The translations under genes were made by a program, and so were the position numbers. Below, piece after piece: positions 17,445 through 25,834 of a stretch of DNA of 64,000 nucleotides; positions within the stretch are counted from its first letter, which is position 1, and every line of letters begins with the position of its first letter. The notes under the pieces were generated by a model. That model made no database searches, had not been told where the DNA came from, and worked only from the letters and a program-made list of their open reading frames with translations. Location: contig JAZRTC010000021.1 of assembly GCA_045651865.1 (NCBI GenBank), positions 10,453 through 74,452 of the forward strand. The letters run 5' to 3'. The stretch comes from RGIG1959 sp045651865. GTDB taxonomy: Bacteria > Bacillota > Clostridia > Oscillospirales > Acutalibacteraceae.

Positions 17445-17512
17445 GATTTTCTCCTATATATTTTGATAGTTGCACTAGTGTAAATATTCAATCGTATTCA
17501 TAAACAGCATCT

Positions 17513-18085
17513 CTATTTTATAACGATCACTTCATCATCAGATAGCACATATACAGGGTGACTGCTTTTGCTTTTCAACTTTGTATATAGTTCTTCCCGC
17601 TCGGAAATGTAATGACAGATCAACACACCGTCGAACAAACCAAGCCCGCTGTAATCTGTCATACCGTTAGGCACATCATCATACGCCGTGACATGAGCAA
17701 TATCTTTGGATGCGATGTGCGCACCGGCACTACCGCCGATATAGGTAACACCATTTCGAATATAGCGGATAATATCTTTATCAAACGCGGCATCTCGCAA
17801 TTTTTGCAGGGTGGCAAATGTGTTGCCGCCGCTGATATAGATCAGATCAATATCGAGGTCGCGAAACTCATCGGGGCAGGTGTGGTCAAACACCGTCACG
17901 GTGTCCGCACAAAATCCGAATTCTTCCAACCGCCGATGATATTTGCCGCTGACAATACTTTCGTGCGTTGCTTTTTCATTGGGAATAAACAGCACACGGC
18001 AATCGCCGATGGCTTTCGGTAAGTTTTCAATGATAATACGTTTTGCATTGTCGTTGCGAAAATCGCATGATGAGAGGATGAGCAT
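17513..18085 (-). CDS. Peptidase E-like (S51) hydrolase
   Basis: A 190-residue class I glutamine amidotransferase-fold protein. The S51 nucleophile motif is GGSAGAH (Ser), preceded by YISGGNTFATLQKLRD, the typical peptidase E and cyanophycinase pattern. Peptidase E cleaves Asp-Xaa dipeptides. The start is the ATG at 18085, four bases after the acetyltransferase stop, so it belongs to the minus-strand run that begins near 22.4 kb. Confidence 0.83.
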   Translation of the reverse strand: MLILSSCDFRNDNAKRIIIENLPKAIGDCRVLFIPNEKATHESIVSGKYHRRLEEFGFCADTVTVFDHTCPDEFRDLDIDLIYISGGNTFATLQKLRDAAFDKDIIRYIRNGVTYIGGSAGAHIASKDIAHVTAYDDVPNGMTDYSGLGLFDGVLICHYISEREELYTKLKSKSSHPVYVLSDDEVIVIK

Positions 18086-18089
18086 AAAA

Positions 18090-18557
18090 TCACTTCGCTT
18101 TGTATGTATAGTACCATATATCGCCATCGGGGTGGGTGTGGTCGAAACGGAATCCCGCTTTTTCAAACGCTTTTTGCGAGGGCACATTGCTCGGGTAAAT
18201 ACACGCTTCGGCGCGGTTGATGGTGCAACCGAGAATGTCCTTGCCGTTTTCGATCAGTTCGTGAATCACCGCCGTGCCGATCCCTTGTCCGCGTTTTGCG
18301 GGATCGATCAGCAGTTCGGCAAAACAGAACACATCCTCCGCAAAACTCAAGACCACAACACCGACGGGGCAATCCTTCTCACAGATGATTTTCACCCAAT
18401 AATTTTCACTGAGAACCGTATCGGGCTCATGTGTCCAGTAATCATAAAACGACGCAAAACCATCTTCAAATCCGGTAAAGTAGGCGCCGTCGTCATCCAG
18501 CCACGAGTCGATCACCGTTTCCATTTCGGGCGTATAGTCCATATAGCGATAGATCAT
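18090..18557 (-). CDS. GNAT-family N-acetyltransferase
   Basis: A 155-residue acetyltransferase with the acetyl-CoA-binding motif A in LLIDPAKRGQGIGTAVIHELIE and the closing FEKAGFRFDHTHPDGD. AAAGGAAC precedes the ATG at 18557. The substrate cannot be inferred. It is four bases from the downstream peptidase gene and 16 from the upstream MazG-like gene. Confidence 0.83.
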   Translation of the reverse strand: MIYRYMDYTPEMETVIDSWLDDDGAYFTGFEDGFASFYDYWTHEPDTVLSENYWVKIICEKDCPVGVVVLSFAEDVFCFAELLIDPAKRGQGIGTAVIHELIENGKDILGCTINRAEACIYPSNVPSQKAFEKAGFRFDHTHPDGDIWYYTYKAK

Positions 18558-18573
18558 AGTTTTTAAAGTTCCT

Positions 18574-18882
18574 TTACTTGTTTTGTTCGAACTCAATTCC
18601 TGTGTTATATTTCGCGTTGTTGATTGCTTCTTTATCCTTGATCACGGCTTCAAGGTCGATGTCGTAACAGTTAGCCAAAGCAATCGCGTAATAGATCACA
18701 TCCCACAGTTCTTCGTCGATCGTACCTTTGAGCGGTGCACCGTCCGTACGCACATGATGTTTACGCAAAGCCTCTGCAAGCTCGCCGACTTCTTCGGACA
18801 GCTTGAGGAAATACTCCTTAGCTTGCTCGGGGTGATGATCCTTGGAGCGAATATAGGATTGTAAATACTGAATACTGGTCAT
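18574..18882 (-). CDS. MazG-like nucleotide pyrophosphohydrolase
   Basis: A 102-residue all-helical protein of the MazG/dUTPase-2 superfamily. The metal-binding motifs are KLSEEVGELAEAL (ExxE) and DEELWDVIYYAIALANCYDIDL (ExxxD). Members hydrolyse NTPs to NMP and pyrophosphate. Start is ATG 18882 after GAGGTATC. The next upstream gene is a pyrophosphatase-like protein, which would make functional sense since MazG releases pyrophosphate. Confidence 0.83.
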   Translation of the reverse strand: MTSIQYLQSYIRSKDHHPEQAKEYFLKLSEEVGELAEALRKHHVRTDGAPLKGTIDEELWDVIYYAIALANCYDIDLEAVIKDKEAINNAKYNTGIEFEQNK

Positions 18883-18892
18883 TAGTGATACC

Positions 18893-19258
18893 TCATTCTT
18901 CTGTAACAACATAACTATCGTAATACTGCTCTTGAAAACGCACCGCATCGGTGATCTCTTCTTGTGTGAAATTCATTCCGGCGGGAGCGGCAACAAGCTT
19001 ATCTTCCACATCATTACTCCGATACACAATGCCAATGATGCGAGCAGTATATGTTTCTTGTGGCGTATCTACACCAAGCAAATACACATCCAATTCTTCG
19101 TCGTCACCGCCGAGCACACCGGGAATATAGCCGTAATTGATCGGGTAAATTAAATCGGGATGCTTCGGATGCACTGTCCCGATCGGACGGTCAATTTCGA
19201 TGGTGACGAGTTTGCCTAAATACGATGTTACCAACTTGTTGCGTTCTTCTTGCGTCAT
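18893..19258 (-). CDS. Inorganic pyrophosphatase-like protein
   Basis: A 121-residue protein resembling family I inorganic pyrophosphatase: IEIDRPIGTVHP, YPINYGYIPGVLGGDDEELDVYLLG. The acidic cluster DDEELD corresponds to the DGDPLD metal-binding loop but with substitutions. It is shorter than the canonical 170-residue enzyme. Start directly after the Nudix gene, with only 4 bp between them. Activity on pyrophosphate is plausible but not certain. Confidence 0.78.
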   Translation of the reverse strand: MTQEERNKLVTSYLGKLVTIEIDRPIGTVHPKHPDLIYPINYGYIPGVLGGDDEELDVYLLGVDTPQETYTARIIGIVYRSNDVEDKLVAAPAGMNFTQEEITDAVRFQEQYYDSYVVTEE

Positions 19259-19262
19259 AGTG

Positions 19263-19763
19263 TCACCTCAATGATGCGTATTCCATGAGTGCGGTGTGTT
19301 CTCTCAAATACATACCACGTCGCTGTTCGTTAATTTCTACCCAATCGTTATGGTGGGCAAATACAGCGAGGATGTCTTCGAGCTCCATCCATTTCGGTAC
19401 AAGACCTCGTTCAATCTCAGATGTGGTTGGTTGCCGCTGTGTCGTACCGACCACTTCACACAGGTAATATTGATGGATGAGCAAAAAGTTTCCGTAGTAT
19501 TCGTGTATGGTTAAGAAATGCTTTGTCGGTTTGACGGCATATCCCGTTTCCTCGCCGATCTCCCGCACACAACAATCTTCGAATGTTTCACCATCTTCCA
19601 AACTCCCACCAGGGATGGAATAACAATTCACATTTTCTTCGTGAGATATTAAAATCTTCGTACCATCACGTACAATCCCGCGACAGGTAGGGAGATAGAT
19701 CGTATCGGTTACGGGTGCTTGATTTGCACCGTGGATTTCGATTACTTTTACAGAGGCAGACAT
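19263..19763 (-). CDS. Nudix hydrolase
   Basis: A 166-residue protein with an intact Nudix box, GGSLEDGETFEDCCVREIGEETGY (pattern Gx5Ex7REUxEExGU), which binds the divalent metal and hydrolyses nucleoside diphosphate-linked substrates. Substrate unknown. Part of the minus-strand gene run; 17 bp separate it from the AAC(6')-like gene upstream. Confidence 0.87.
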   Translation of the reverse strand: MSASVKVIEIHGANQAPVTDTIYLPTCRGIVRDGTKILISHEENVNCYSIPGGSLEDGETFEDCCVREIGEETGYAVKPTKHFLTIHEYYGNFLLIHQYYLCEVVGTTQRQPTTSEIERGLVPKWMELEDILAVFAHHNDWVEINEQRRGMYLREHTALMEYASLR

Positions 19764-19780
19764 TTCTTATCTCCTATATA

Positions 19781-20215
19781 TCACAATATCTTTCTAAAAC
19801 AAATAATACGGTTAGCTTCTTCAAAGCCAACGTTCAAATGGAATTGCAGACTGTCGGTGTTGAGGAATTCGCAATCGCTGGCAAATTCCGCACAGCCTTG
19901 CTCCTTTGCCCATGTCTCACAAGCGGAAAGCAATTGCTTGGCGTAACCGTTTTTGCGATAAGGCGGATCCACATAAACACCTTCTAAATATCCGACGGGA
20001 CTGGTGCTTGTCCCTTCGACATAATCGTGTCGTAGTCCACATTGTGCAAAGCCGATGGTGTAATCATCTGCCGATAACAAAAATACCGCTACATCTTGCT
20101 TTTGGAGTGTTTCCTCAAAATCAGCAGTCATTTCCGCTACAGTATGATGCGGCCACAATTTGGCGGCAAGTGCCGCTACAAGCGGTGCATCCTCTAAAGT
20201 TGCCTTGTGGATCAT
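19781..20215 (-). CDS. AAC(6')-like aminoglycoside N-acetyltransferase
   Basis: A 144-residue GNAT closely patterned on aminoglycoside 6'-N-acetyltransferases. The landmark stretches are LRHDYVEGT, SPVGYLEGVYV, EFASDCEFLN and GFEEANRIICF, in the expected order. Enzymes of this group acetylate tobramycin, kanamycin and amikacin. A diagnostic resistance role is plausible but unproven, since intrinsic chromosomal homologues can be inactive. It lies inside the insertion and is thus potentially mobile. Confidence 0.82.
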   Translation of the reverse strand: MIHKATLEDAPLVAALAAKLWPHHTVAEMTADFEETLQKQDVAVFLLSADDYTIGFAQCGLRHDYVEGTSTSPVGYLEGVYVDPPYRKNGYAKQLLSACETWAKEQGCAEFASDCEFLNTDSLQFHLNVGFEEANRIICFRKIL

Positions 20216-20218
20216 AGT

Positions 20219-20761
20219 TCAGCACTCCTTTATCCGTGCTATAATCGTTTCTGCCGCCTCTTCGAGTCCGTGCAAGGAATCGATCACGATATCCGCATTT
20301 GCCTTGGTTGGTTCAACATATTGCTCGTGACGATAACGCACCAGATCGACATACACATCGATGACGTCATTGGCAGAAAGCCCCCATGAGAGATTGCGCT
20401 TGATGCGACGGGCAAACCGCACATCGGCAGGGCAATCGACAAAAATGCGTATGTCCGCTTCGCAACATACCGCGGCTTCGTCAAGCACCAAAAGTCCTTC
20501 GACGATTACAATGTCGTGTTCCGCTTTTGCCGTCGCGATCGCCTCGTGCATTCGCACAAGATTGAACGACATGGGTGCATTGTAGTCGCGATAGGTTTTG
20601 CCGTTCGCTGTGGTGACAAGCGGCAGATCGGCTTCGGGTTTATAGAACGAGTCCATGGCAATCACCACCATGCGATGATCCGCTGATAACCGCTCAGCAA
20701 GGAGTGCCGCCAGTGTGCTTTTGCCACTCGCACTGCCACCGGCAATCAATATAGTTCGCAT
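20219..20761 (-). CDS. Uridine kinase-like P-loop kinase
   Basis: A 180-residue P-loop phosphotransferase. Walker A is GGSASGKSTLA, followed by VIAMDSFYKP (the DD/DxFY motif of uridine kinases), YNAPMSFN and VIVEGLLVL. RRIKRN is the lid arginine segment. Likely phosphorylates a nucleoside such as uridine. The ATG at 20761 is chosen within GAGGTGAGCATTATG. It is 3-4 bp from its neighbours. Confidence 0.82.
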   Translation of the reverse strand: MRTILIAGGSASGKSTLAALLAERLSADHRMVVIAMDSFYKPEADLPLVTTANGKTYRDYNAPMSFNLVRMHEAIATAKAEHDIVIVEGLLVLDEAAVCCEADIRIFVDCPADVRFARRIKRNLSWGLSANDVIDVYVDLVRYRHEQYVEPTKANADIVIDSLHGLEEAAETIIARIKEC

Positions 20762-20766
20762 AATGC

Positions 20767-21555
20767 TCACCTCGGTTCAAATGTATACACCGCTTTAGGA
20801 GGCAGAAGTTGTTCAAATCTCATAGATGCAGCAAGCGCGGCAGAAGCGACTGTTTTCGCTTCACCGTAATACGGCATTTTGCCATTTGCAATGGATATAC
20901 CGTTCAATGCAGCCACAAGTGCTTTTCCGACTCCAAGACCGCGTTTGCTCGGGTGTGTCATAACATTGACGATGTCATTATAATTCGCGTAAGAAGACGC
21001 ATACACCAAATAACCGACAAATTCGTCGTCTTTCTCGGCAAGGAGAATTTGATCAAGGTTGCGAGAGAAGCGGATCACAACCGGCAGATTGCCCCATTCG
21101 GAAACAGGAAGGGTTTGAATATAAGCTGCATCCTCGGCGGTTGCTCTGCGAACGATGATGTCGGCTTGGGTGAAAACGGAGCATTCTTTGCAAGCACCAA
21201 ACACACCTTCATGTGACCATTCGCGATTATCCACTTTGCAAAGAGCGAATCGCTCCGAAAGGGATGTTGCCATCTGCTTGTCAAGCCGCAAAAATGACGG
21301 TTGCTCTTTGGTTTTGACATAAGCGATGGCTTCTTCCAATGCCGATGAGTCGCCCTCAACTTCCAACACGACAACATCTTCCGTAACCGTAACCGATACC
21401 CATTGTCCCGCTGAAAATGCGGCTTCGTCTGCGGCGAAATATACCTGCTCGCTGTCGTCGTATTGTTCGCGCGACAACAAGTCACTGTACTGCACATAAT
21501 AGCGGTCGATGTGTTGCTCAAAAAATGCAAGAGCCGCTATGTTAGAGATTTGCAT
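20767..21555 (-). CDS. GNAT acetyltransferase with N-terminal extension
   Basis: A 262-residue protein. The C-terminal half (residues 130-262) is a GNAT domain with DIVNVMTHPSKRGLGVGKALVAALN as acetyl-CoA motif A. The N-terminal 120 residues form a separate, GNAT-like or unassigned domain with a strand-rich pattern. ATG 21555 follows AAGGAAG. A longer frame overlapping the next gene is not used. Substrate unknown. Confidence 0.8.
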   Translation of the reverse strand: MQISNIAALAFFEQHIDRYYVQYSDLLSREQYDDSEQVYFAADEAAFSAGQWVSVTVTEDVVVLEVEGDSSALEEAIAYVKTKEQPSFLRLDKQMATSLSERFALCKVDNREWSHEGVFGACKECSVFTQADIIVRRATAEDAAYIQTLPVSEWGNLPVVIRFSRNLDQILLAEKDDEFVGYLVYASSYANYNDIVNVMTHPSKRGLGVGKALVAALNGISIANGKMPYYGEAKTVASAALAASMRFEQLLPPKAVYTFEPR

Positions 21556-21578
21556 TGTAATCTTCCTTTTCTCTTGTA

Positions 21579-22379
21579 TTACTTCTTTTGAGGTGCGCCT
21601 ATTTCTTCTAGGTGTAAATCGCACCCATATGATCCGCCTTTTTCTTTGTCGCAACTCATATGATAGTGAACTGTGAATTTTAATTCTTGGTTAAACGCAT
21701 TACCTAACAAATCATTATAAGACAATTGTATTGTTATGTTATATCCATCCGGGATTGGATACTTAATATGGTCACAATATGCAAACCCGTGTTCATTCCA
21801 TGTGAGTTCATCTTTAGAAGGGGCAATACGATTATTTGTGATTATGAAAGATATGGTCGATTCTTCACTTGGTTGAATTGAATTTGATGTTACCTTCATG
21901 TTTTGGTTTGTAAACTTTGCATTATATTTCACCTTAATGTTTTCAACAGAAACAGTAACATTAATATTCGTAGCCGGACCATTTCCAACATTTTTCAAGT
22001 ATAAAAGTCCTCTGTGAGCATCGTTGAAATCAGCATCATTTTCGTCAAACTCATTAATCATCACATATCCAAGCCATAACACTTCTTTTTTTAGTTTTTC
22101 AAATAGTTGGACATATCTAATGTCAAGGTATGGACGGATTTGTAATTCGCGGTCCGCTCTGTTTTGTTCGCGTGTAAATTTTATCGTCCATAAAATACCA
22201 ACAAGCGAAATTATGCAGCCTAAAATTGAACCTACATAACCACCTAAAAAGCCCACCCAATCTGAATTGGTTATGTTGCTTGGAAAATCGTTGCCGATGA
22301 TAAGCCAATCAATTGCTATCGGCAAAACAATTATCACAAACAAAGAACAAATTATTATACACCATATCTTTTTGGACAT
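21579..22379 (-). CDS. Membrane-anchored hypothetical protein
   Basis: A 266-residue protein with two N-terminal membrane helices (about residues 5-28 and 42-67) and a beta-rich domain beyond residue 90 (GNGPATNINVTVSVENIKV, PSEESTISFIITNN) that looks Ig-like and lies on the same side of the membrane as a short helix rich in R and E. More AT-rich than its neighbours. First gene of the minus-strand run. Function unknown. Confidence 0.72.
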   Translation of the reverse strand: MSKKIWCIIICSLFVIIVLPIAIDWLIIGNDFPSNITNSDWVGFLGGYVGSILGCIISLVGILWTIKFTREQNRADRELQIRPYLDIRYVQLFEKLKKEVLWLGYVMINEFDENDADFNDAHRGLLYLKNVGNGPATNINVTVSVENIKVKYNAKFTNQNMKVTSNSIQPSEESTISFIITNNRIAPSKDELTWNEHGFAYCDHIKYPIPDGYNITIQLSYNDLLGNAFNQELKFTVHYHMSCDKEKGGSYGCDLHLEEIGAPQKK

Positions 22380-22521
22380 TTAAAGTCACCACACTAATAA
22401 AGGTTATATTTTAACAATTTTTTCACTGCATCCTCATTATACCACCGCATAACACCTCCCGTCAATCAACAGATAGTTGCTACGGGCATATACTGGTAAA
22501 AGCAACTTGTAAGGAGTGAGG

Positions 22522-23004
22522 GTGTTGTATAAACGAGCGAAATCACAACGATTGCCCGATGCGGTCGCGGTGTTGAACGGAGCGGGGGCAAACAGTGCCG
22601 TTCACGGCGTGGTGCGGTTCTTTCAGCGACCAAACGGTGTGCTTGTAGAGGTGATGTTTGACGGTCTTCCGCAAACGGCAAGACAATGCGAGCAACCGAT
22701 TTTCGGCTTTCATATTCACGGCGGCCCGTCCTGCACAGGAAATGCTACGGATGCGTTTACCGATGCAGGCACACATTATAATCCTCACATGTGTCCGCAT
22801 CCGTATCACGCGGGCGATCTGCCGCCGATCTTTGGTGTGAACGGTAAGGCATATATGGCGTTCCTGACTGACCGTTTCACCGTGCGCGATGTGATCGGCA
22901 AAACGATCATCCTGCACGACAAACCCGACGATTTCACCACCCAGCCGAGCGGCAACGCCGGCAACAAAATCGCCTGCGGCATCATCGGCCCTGTCAGACG
23001 ATAA
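22522..23004 (+). CDS. Cu/Zn superoxide dismutase family protein, element copy
   Basis: Second copy of the gene at 13.7 kb, inside the insertion. All metal ligand motifs are kept (HIHGG, THYNP, HPYHAGDLP, LHDKPDDF). About 50 bp upstream of the start, the ribosome site, and the last 150 bp plus the terminator are almost identical to the chromosomal copy, while the middle has drifted. Start is GTG 22522 or TTG 22525 after AAGGAG. It is convergent with the recombinase. Confidence 0.85.
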   Translation: MLYKRAKSQRLPDAVAVLNGAGANSAVHGVVRFFQRPNGVLVEVMFDGLPQTARQCEQPIFGFHIHGGPSCTGNATDAFTDAGTHYNPHMCPHPYHAGDLPPIFGVNGKAYMAFLTDRFTVRDVIGKTIILHDKPDDFTTQPSGNAGNKIACGIIGPVRR

Positions 23005-23013
23005 TACAGAAAA

Positions 23014-23043
23014 CAGCCGTGGGATTGCTCCCACGGCTGTTTT
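23014..23043. terminator. Terminator hairpin of the GTGGGA/TCCCAC family
   Basis: CAGCCGTGGGA, TTGC loop, TCCCACGGCTG, TTTT. Shared with the hairpin behind the chromosomal superoxide dismutase copy; it also separates the convergent recombinase. Confidence 0.85.
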
Positions 23044-23050
23044 GTTATCA

Positions 23051-24736
23051 TTATGCGGTTTTTTTCGGGTGGATAATATCCTTATTAAGCTCGATATATT
23101 CGAGAGCTTCCTTGTAAGCATCCTTGAATTTGAACACAATCTCAATATCGCCGCCTTCGTGGACATAGATCACATCCACAAGCTCCGTCAGGAGCGGGCG
23201 GGTGAGACGATCGACATTGCCGCGTCGCTTGAAATGCGCGACAAAATCGTTTTCCTCCGAGAAGCCACATAAAAAATCCGCAATGGACTTTTCAAGCGAG
23301 GAGATGTGCTTGTCATGTTCTTCGAGTCTTACGGACAATTCGGCTTTAAGCCGCGTATATTCCTCTTTGGTGATGTCGCCGTTCTTCCAGTCGGGGTACA
23401 GTTCTGTCATCAGCCGCATCGTTTTCTCACGGGCTTGCCGCCTAGTGCGAAGCGCCGACTCCAGATGTGACGACTGGGTGCGCCGCTGATCGTTTTGCCG
23501 AAGCTGTGCCAGTACCTCATCAAACTCGATCGCCACGGCAATCAGATTCTGAATGGTTTTCAGCACCGCCGTTTCCAATTTGTCGATGCGAATGGTGTGG
23601 TTGGTGCAGGCAGTCGTGCTCATTTTGCGTCGGGTGGCACAGCGATAGTAATGATAGGTGCCGTAATCGTGGGTGTTGGTTTTCTTGTTCATACCGCGTC
23701 CGCAGTCGGCACACCGCACCAGCCCCGAAAACAAATCGACTTGCTTTGTCTTCGGTGAGCGGCGGATGCCGCTGTTTAAGAGCGCCTGTACTTTCGCAAA
23801 ATCCTCCCGCGAGATGATGGGCTCGTGCGTGTTTTCGACGATGATCCAATCCTCTTTCGGCATATCCTTGATCTGCTTGATTTTATACGAAATTTTTTCC
23901 CGCTTGCCTTGCACCATATCCCCGCAGTACATTTGATTTTCCAGAATGCGGCGGATGGAACGGTCGCTCCACAGCGCCTTGCCGTCAGGGTTGCTCGGCT
24001 GACGGTATTTCTGTCCCTGTAGCGCTTTGTAGACGGACGGGCAGGGGATACCGTTGCCGTTGAGACTTTTTGCGATGGCGATGATCGCCTTACCGCCGAG
24101 GTATTCCTCGAAGATGCGTCGCACAATGGGCGCCGCACCCTCGTCAATAATCAGCTTGTGATGATCGTTCGGATCCTTCAGATACCCATAGGAGGCATGC
24201 GAGCCGATAAATAATCCTTGTTGGCGATTGAGATTAAGCGTGCCGCGAATATTCACGGATGTTGTCGCAGAGATACTCTCGTTGATGACATTTGTCACAC
24301 CCAGCATAATGCAGTTGGTCATTGCATTGCCGTTTTGCGACATGCTGTCGTGATTATTGTTTATGGCTATAAAGCGCACGCCGTGTCGCGGAAAGAAATC
24401 GTCAATATATTGTCCTGCCAGCGAGGCGTTTCTGCCGAAGCGGGACAAATCTTTCACGATGACACAGTTGATGATCCCACATCGGATATCCTCAATCATG
24501 CGTTCAAACGATGCGCGCACGAAGTTCGTGCCCGACCAGCCGTCATCGATGTAAAAATCGACGATCTCCATATCGGGATGATCTTTCACATAAGCTTTGA
24601 TGATCTCGCGCTGACTCGCGACCGAGTCGGATTCTGCCTTATCGCCATCCTCTTTTGATAAGCGAATGTAAGCGGCCGCATGCCATTTCACTTCCACAGG
24701 CTCACTCGGCAGAAAGTCGGTATATTTACTTTTCAT
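23051..24736 (-). CDS. Large serine recombinase
   Basis: A 561-residue site-specific recombinase and the only integrase-type gene recognised in the element. Residues 20-165 are the resolvase catalytic domain: the nucleophile is Ser27 in AAYIRLSKED, with the arginine motif KDLSRFGRN. The Recombinase domain follows (about 180-300, GLFIGSHASYGYLKDP). A zinc ribbon is seen near CADCGRGMNKK and YYRCATRRK. A charged coiled coil follows. This architecture is that of TnpX/phiC31-type enzymes that insert and excise circular DNA at short attachment sites. ATG 24736 follows CGGAGGT. It lies 6.5 kb from the left end rather than next to it, which is unusual. Confidence 0.93.
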   Translation of the reverse strand: MKSKYTDFLPSEPVEVKWHAAAYIRLSKEDGDKAESDSVASQREIIKAYVKDHPDMEIVDFYIDDGWSGTNFVRASFERMIEDIRCGIINCVIVKDLSRFGRNASLAGQYIDDFFPRHGVRFIAINNNHDSMSQNGNAMTNCIMLGVTNVINESISATTSVNIRGTLNLNRQQGLFIGSHASYGYLKDPNDHHKLIIDEGAAPIVRRIFEEYLGGKAIIAIAKSLNGNGIPCPSVYKALQGQKYRQPSNPDGKALWSDRSIRRILENQMYCGDMVQGKREKISYKIKQIKDMPKEDWIIVENTHEPIISREDFAKVQALLNSGIRRSPKTKQVDLFSGLVRCADCGRGMNKKTNTHDYGTYHYYRCATRRKMSTTACTNHTIRIDKLETAVLKTIQNLIAVAIEFDEVLAQLRQNDQRRTQSSHLESALRTRRQAREKTMRLMTELYPDWKNGDITKEEYTRLKAELSVRLEEHDKHISSLEKSIADFLCGFSEENDFVAHFKRRGNVDRLTRPLLTELVDVIYVHEGGDIEIVFKFKDAYKEALEYIELNKDIIHPKKTA

Positions 24737-24824
24737 AGTGTGTACCTCCGTAAACGGCGGCACACAAATCCTTCGAATTCATCTTAACATAACCACCGCC
24801 TTTCTGTCGAGTGGTAAATTTTTG

Positions 24825-25100
24825 TCAGCTTGCGTTTAACGCATTCACAAGCACATCCTGAAACGGCTTCTCGCCGCTAAAGGATATCGTTACCGCTGTA
24901 CCATCTACTTGAAATTGGTACGGGTTGTTTCCTTTCAAAAACCGCAACATACGCTCAGTCGGTACTGCTTGATTTGCACTATGATTCTCCGCCCCCATAG
25001 CCCCACACTCCGTTTCAAAAGGAGTGTGGGCAGAGGAGATGGAATTTAATCCAACCGCGTTATTCATCGTCATTGTCAAGAATCGGTGTTTCTTTAACAT
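24825..25100 (-). CDS. Small recombinase-linked protein (TnpW-like, weak)
   Basis: A 91-residue protein next to the recombinase. The C-terminal half (FQVDGTAVTISFSGEKPFQDVLVNAL) vaguely recalls the small TnpW-type proteins that accompany serine recombinases in conjugative transposons; the N-terminal half has no pattern. GGAGG lies 11 bases before the ATG. It may be a remnant. Confidence 0.45.
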   Translation of the reverse strand: MLKKHRFLTMTMNNAVGLNSISSAHTPFETECGAMGAENHSANQAVPTERMLRFLKGNNPYQFQVDGTAVTISFSGEKPFQDVLVNALNAS

Positions 25101-25163
25101 CGATGTAATATCCTCCGTTAAATGCGAAAATATTGTCGACCAGTTTGATGAAACCGACCTCGT

Positions 25164-25466
25164 TCAAGTACAAAAATATTGGTCGAACTCTTCATCGTTG
25201 CATCCTACGGTATCTTGAACGAACATGAGACATTCCTCGTGGAGGTATTGCTCGCCGTAGATGCTTGTGATGCGGTATGGGTTGTCCGACATCATCAGCA
25301 CGTGTCGCACCTCGGAAACTGAGAAGTGAATGAAGGCCTGTCCGTTCTCGCCACGGAATTTCGGGTTGTTTACCGAAAGCAACAGGCGGCTGTACATGAG
25401 TGCGTACAGAACAACACACTCGGGATGGTATTTGCCGATCATCTCGGCAGGGGCTTTGAAAAACAC
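25164..25466 (-). pseudogene. RepA_N-like replication initiator, truncated
   Basis: A 100-residue protein that looks like the N-terminal winged-helix part of plasmid/ICE RepA_N initiators: FFKAPAEMIGKYHPECVVLYALMYSRLLLSV, then GQAFIHFSVSEV. Intact relatives have roughly 250 residues or more and continue with a DNA-binding domain, which is missing here. GTG start after GGAGGAACAGGCT. It is probably a relic of a replicating conjugative element. Confidence 0.55.
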
Positions 25467-25773
25467 AGCCTGTTCCTCCTTAAAATTGTTTTATATATGT
25501 AAATCGGTTTACACCGAATTGTTGTCGAACCAGGTTGGTTTCCAACAGAAGGTACGCCGTTTTGCGCCGGTTGCCCTACGCGGCTTTTCGATAAAAACCA
25601 CGATGATAATCTGCGACTATATAGATAGATCACATAGATGGATGATAGATAGATCGTCATCTAAGGGGAGGAGGAGAAATAACCCCCTCTACTATCTATT
25701 GGACATAAAAGTACCATTTGTTCGAGTTTTTGAGAAAATAATTATAATTATTTGAAAACGGGAGCAAAAGCAG

Positions 25774-25809
25774 GCATCCCTGCCGTCAAAAAGATGACGG
25801 CAGGGATGC
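25774..25809 (-). terminator. Perfect 15-bp stem-loop
   Basis: GCATCCCTGCCGTCA, AAAAGA loop, TGACGGCAGGGATGC. It lies downstream of the decayed sigma-like gene on the minus strand and is followed there by CTGCTTTTG, so it is probably its terminator. Nothing else is seen between 25.47 and 25.77 kb. Confidence 0.65.
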
Positions 25810-25834
25810 TGATAGCGGATCTTTTCAAAGAGTG

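Noticed and set aside
25681..25740. Another C-tract promoter (ACCCCCTCT)
   Set aside because: No -10 hexamer at the 23-27 bp distance and no plus-strand gene follows.
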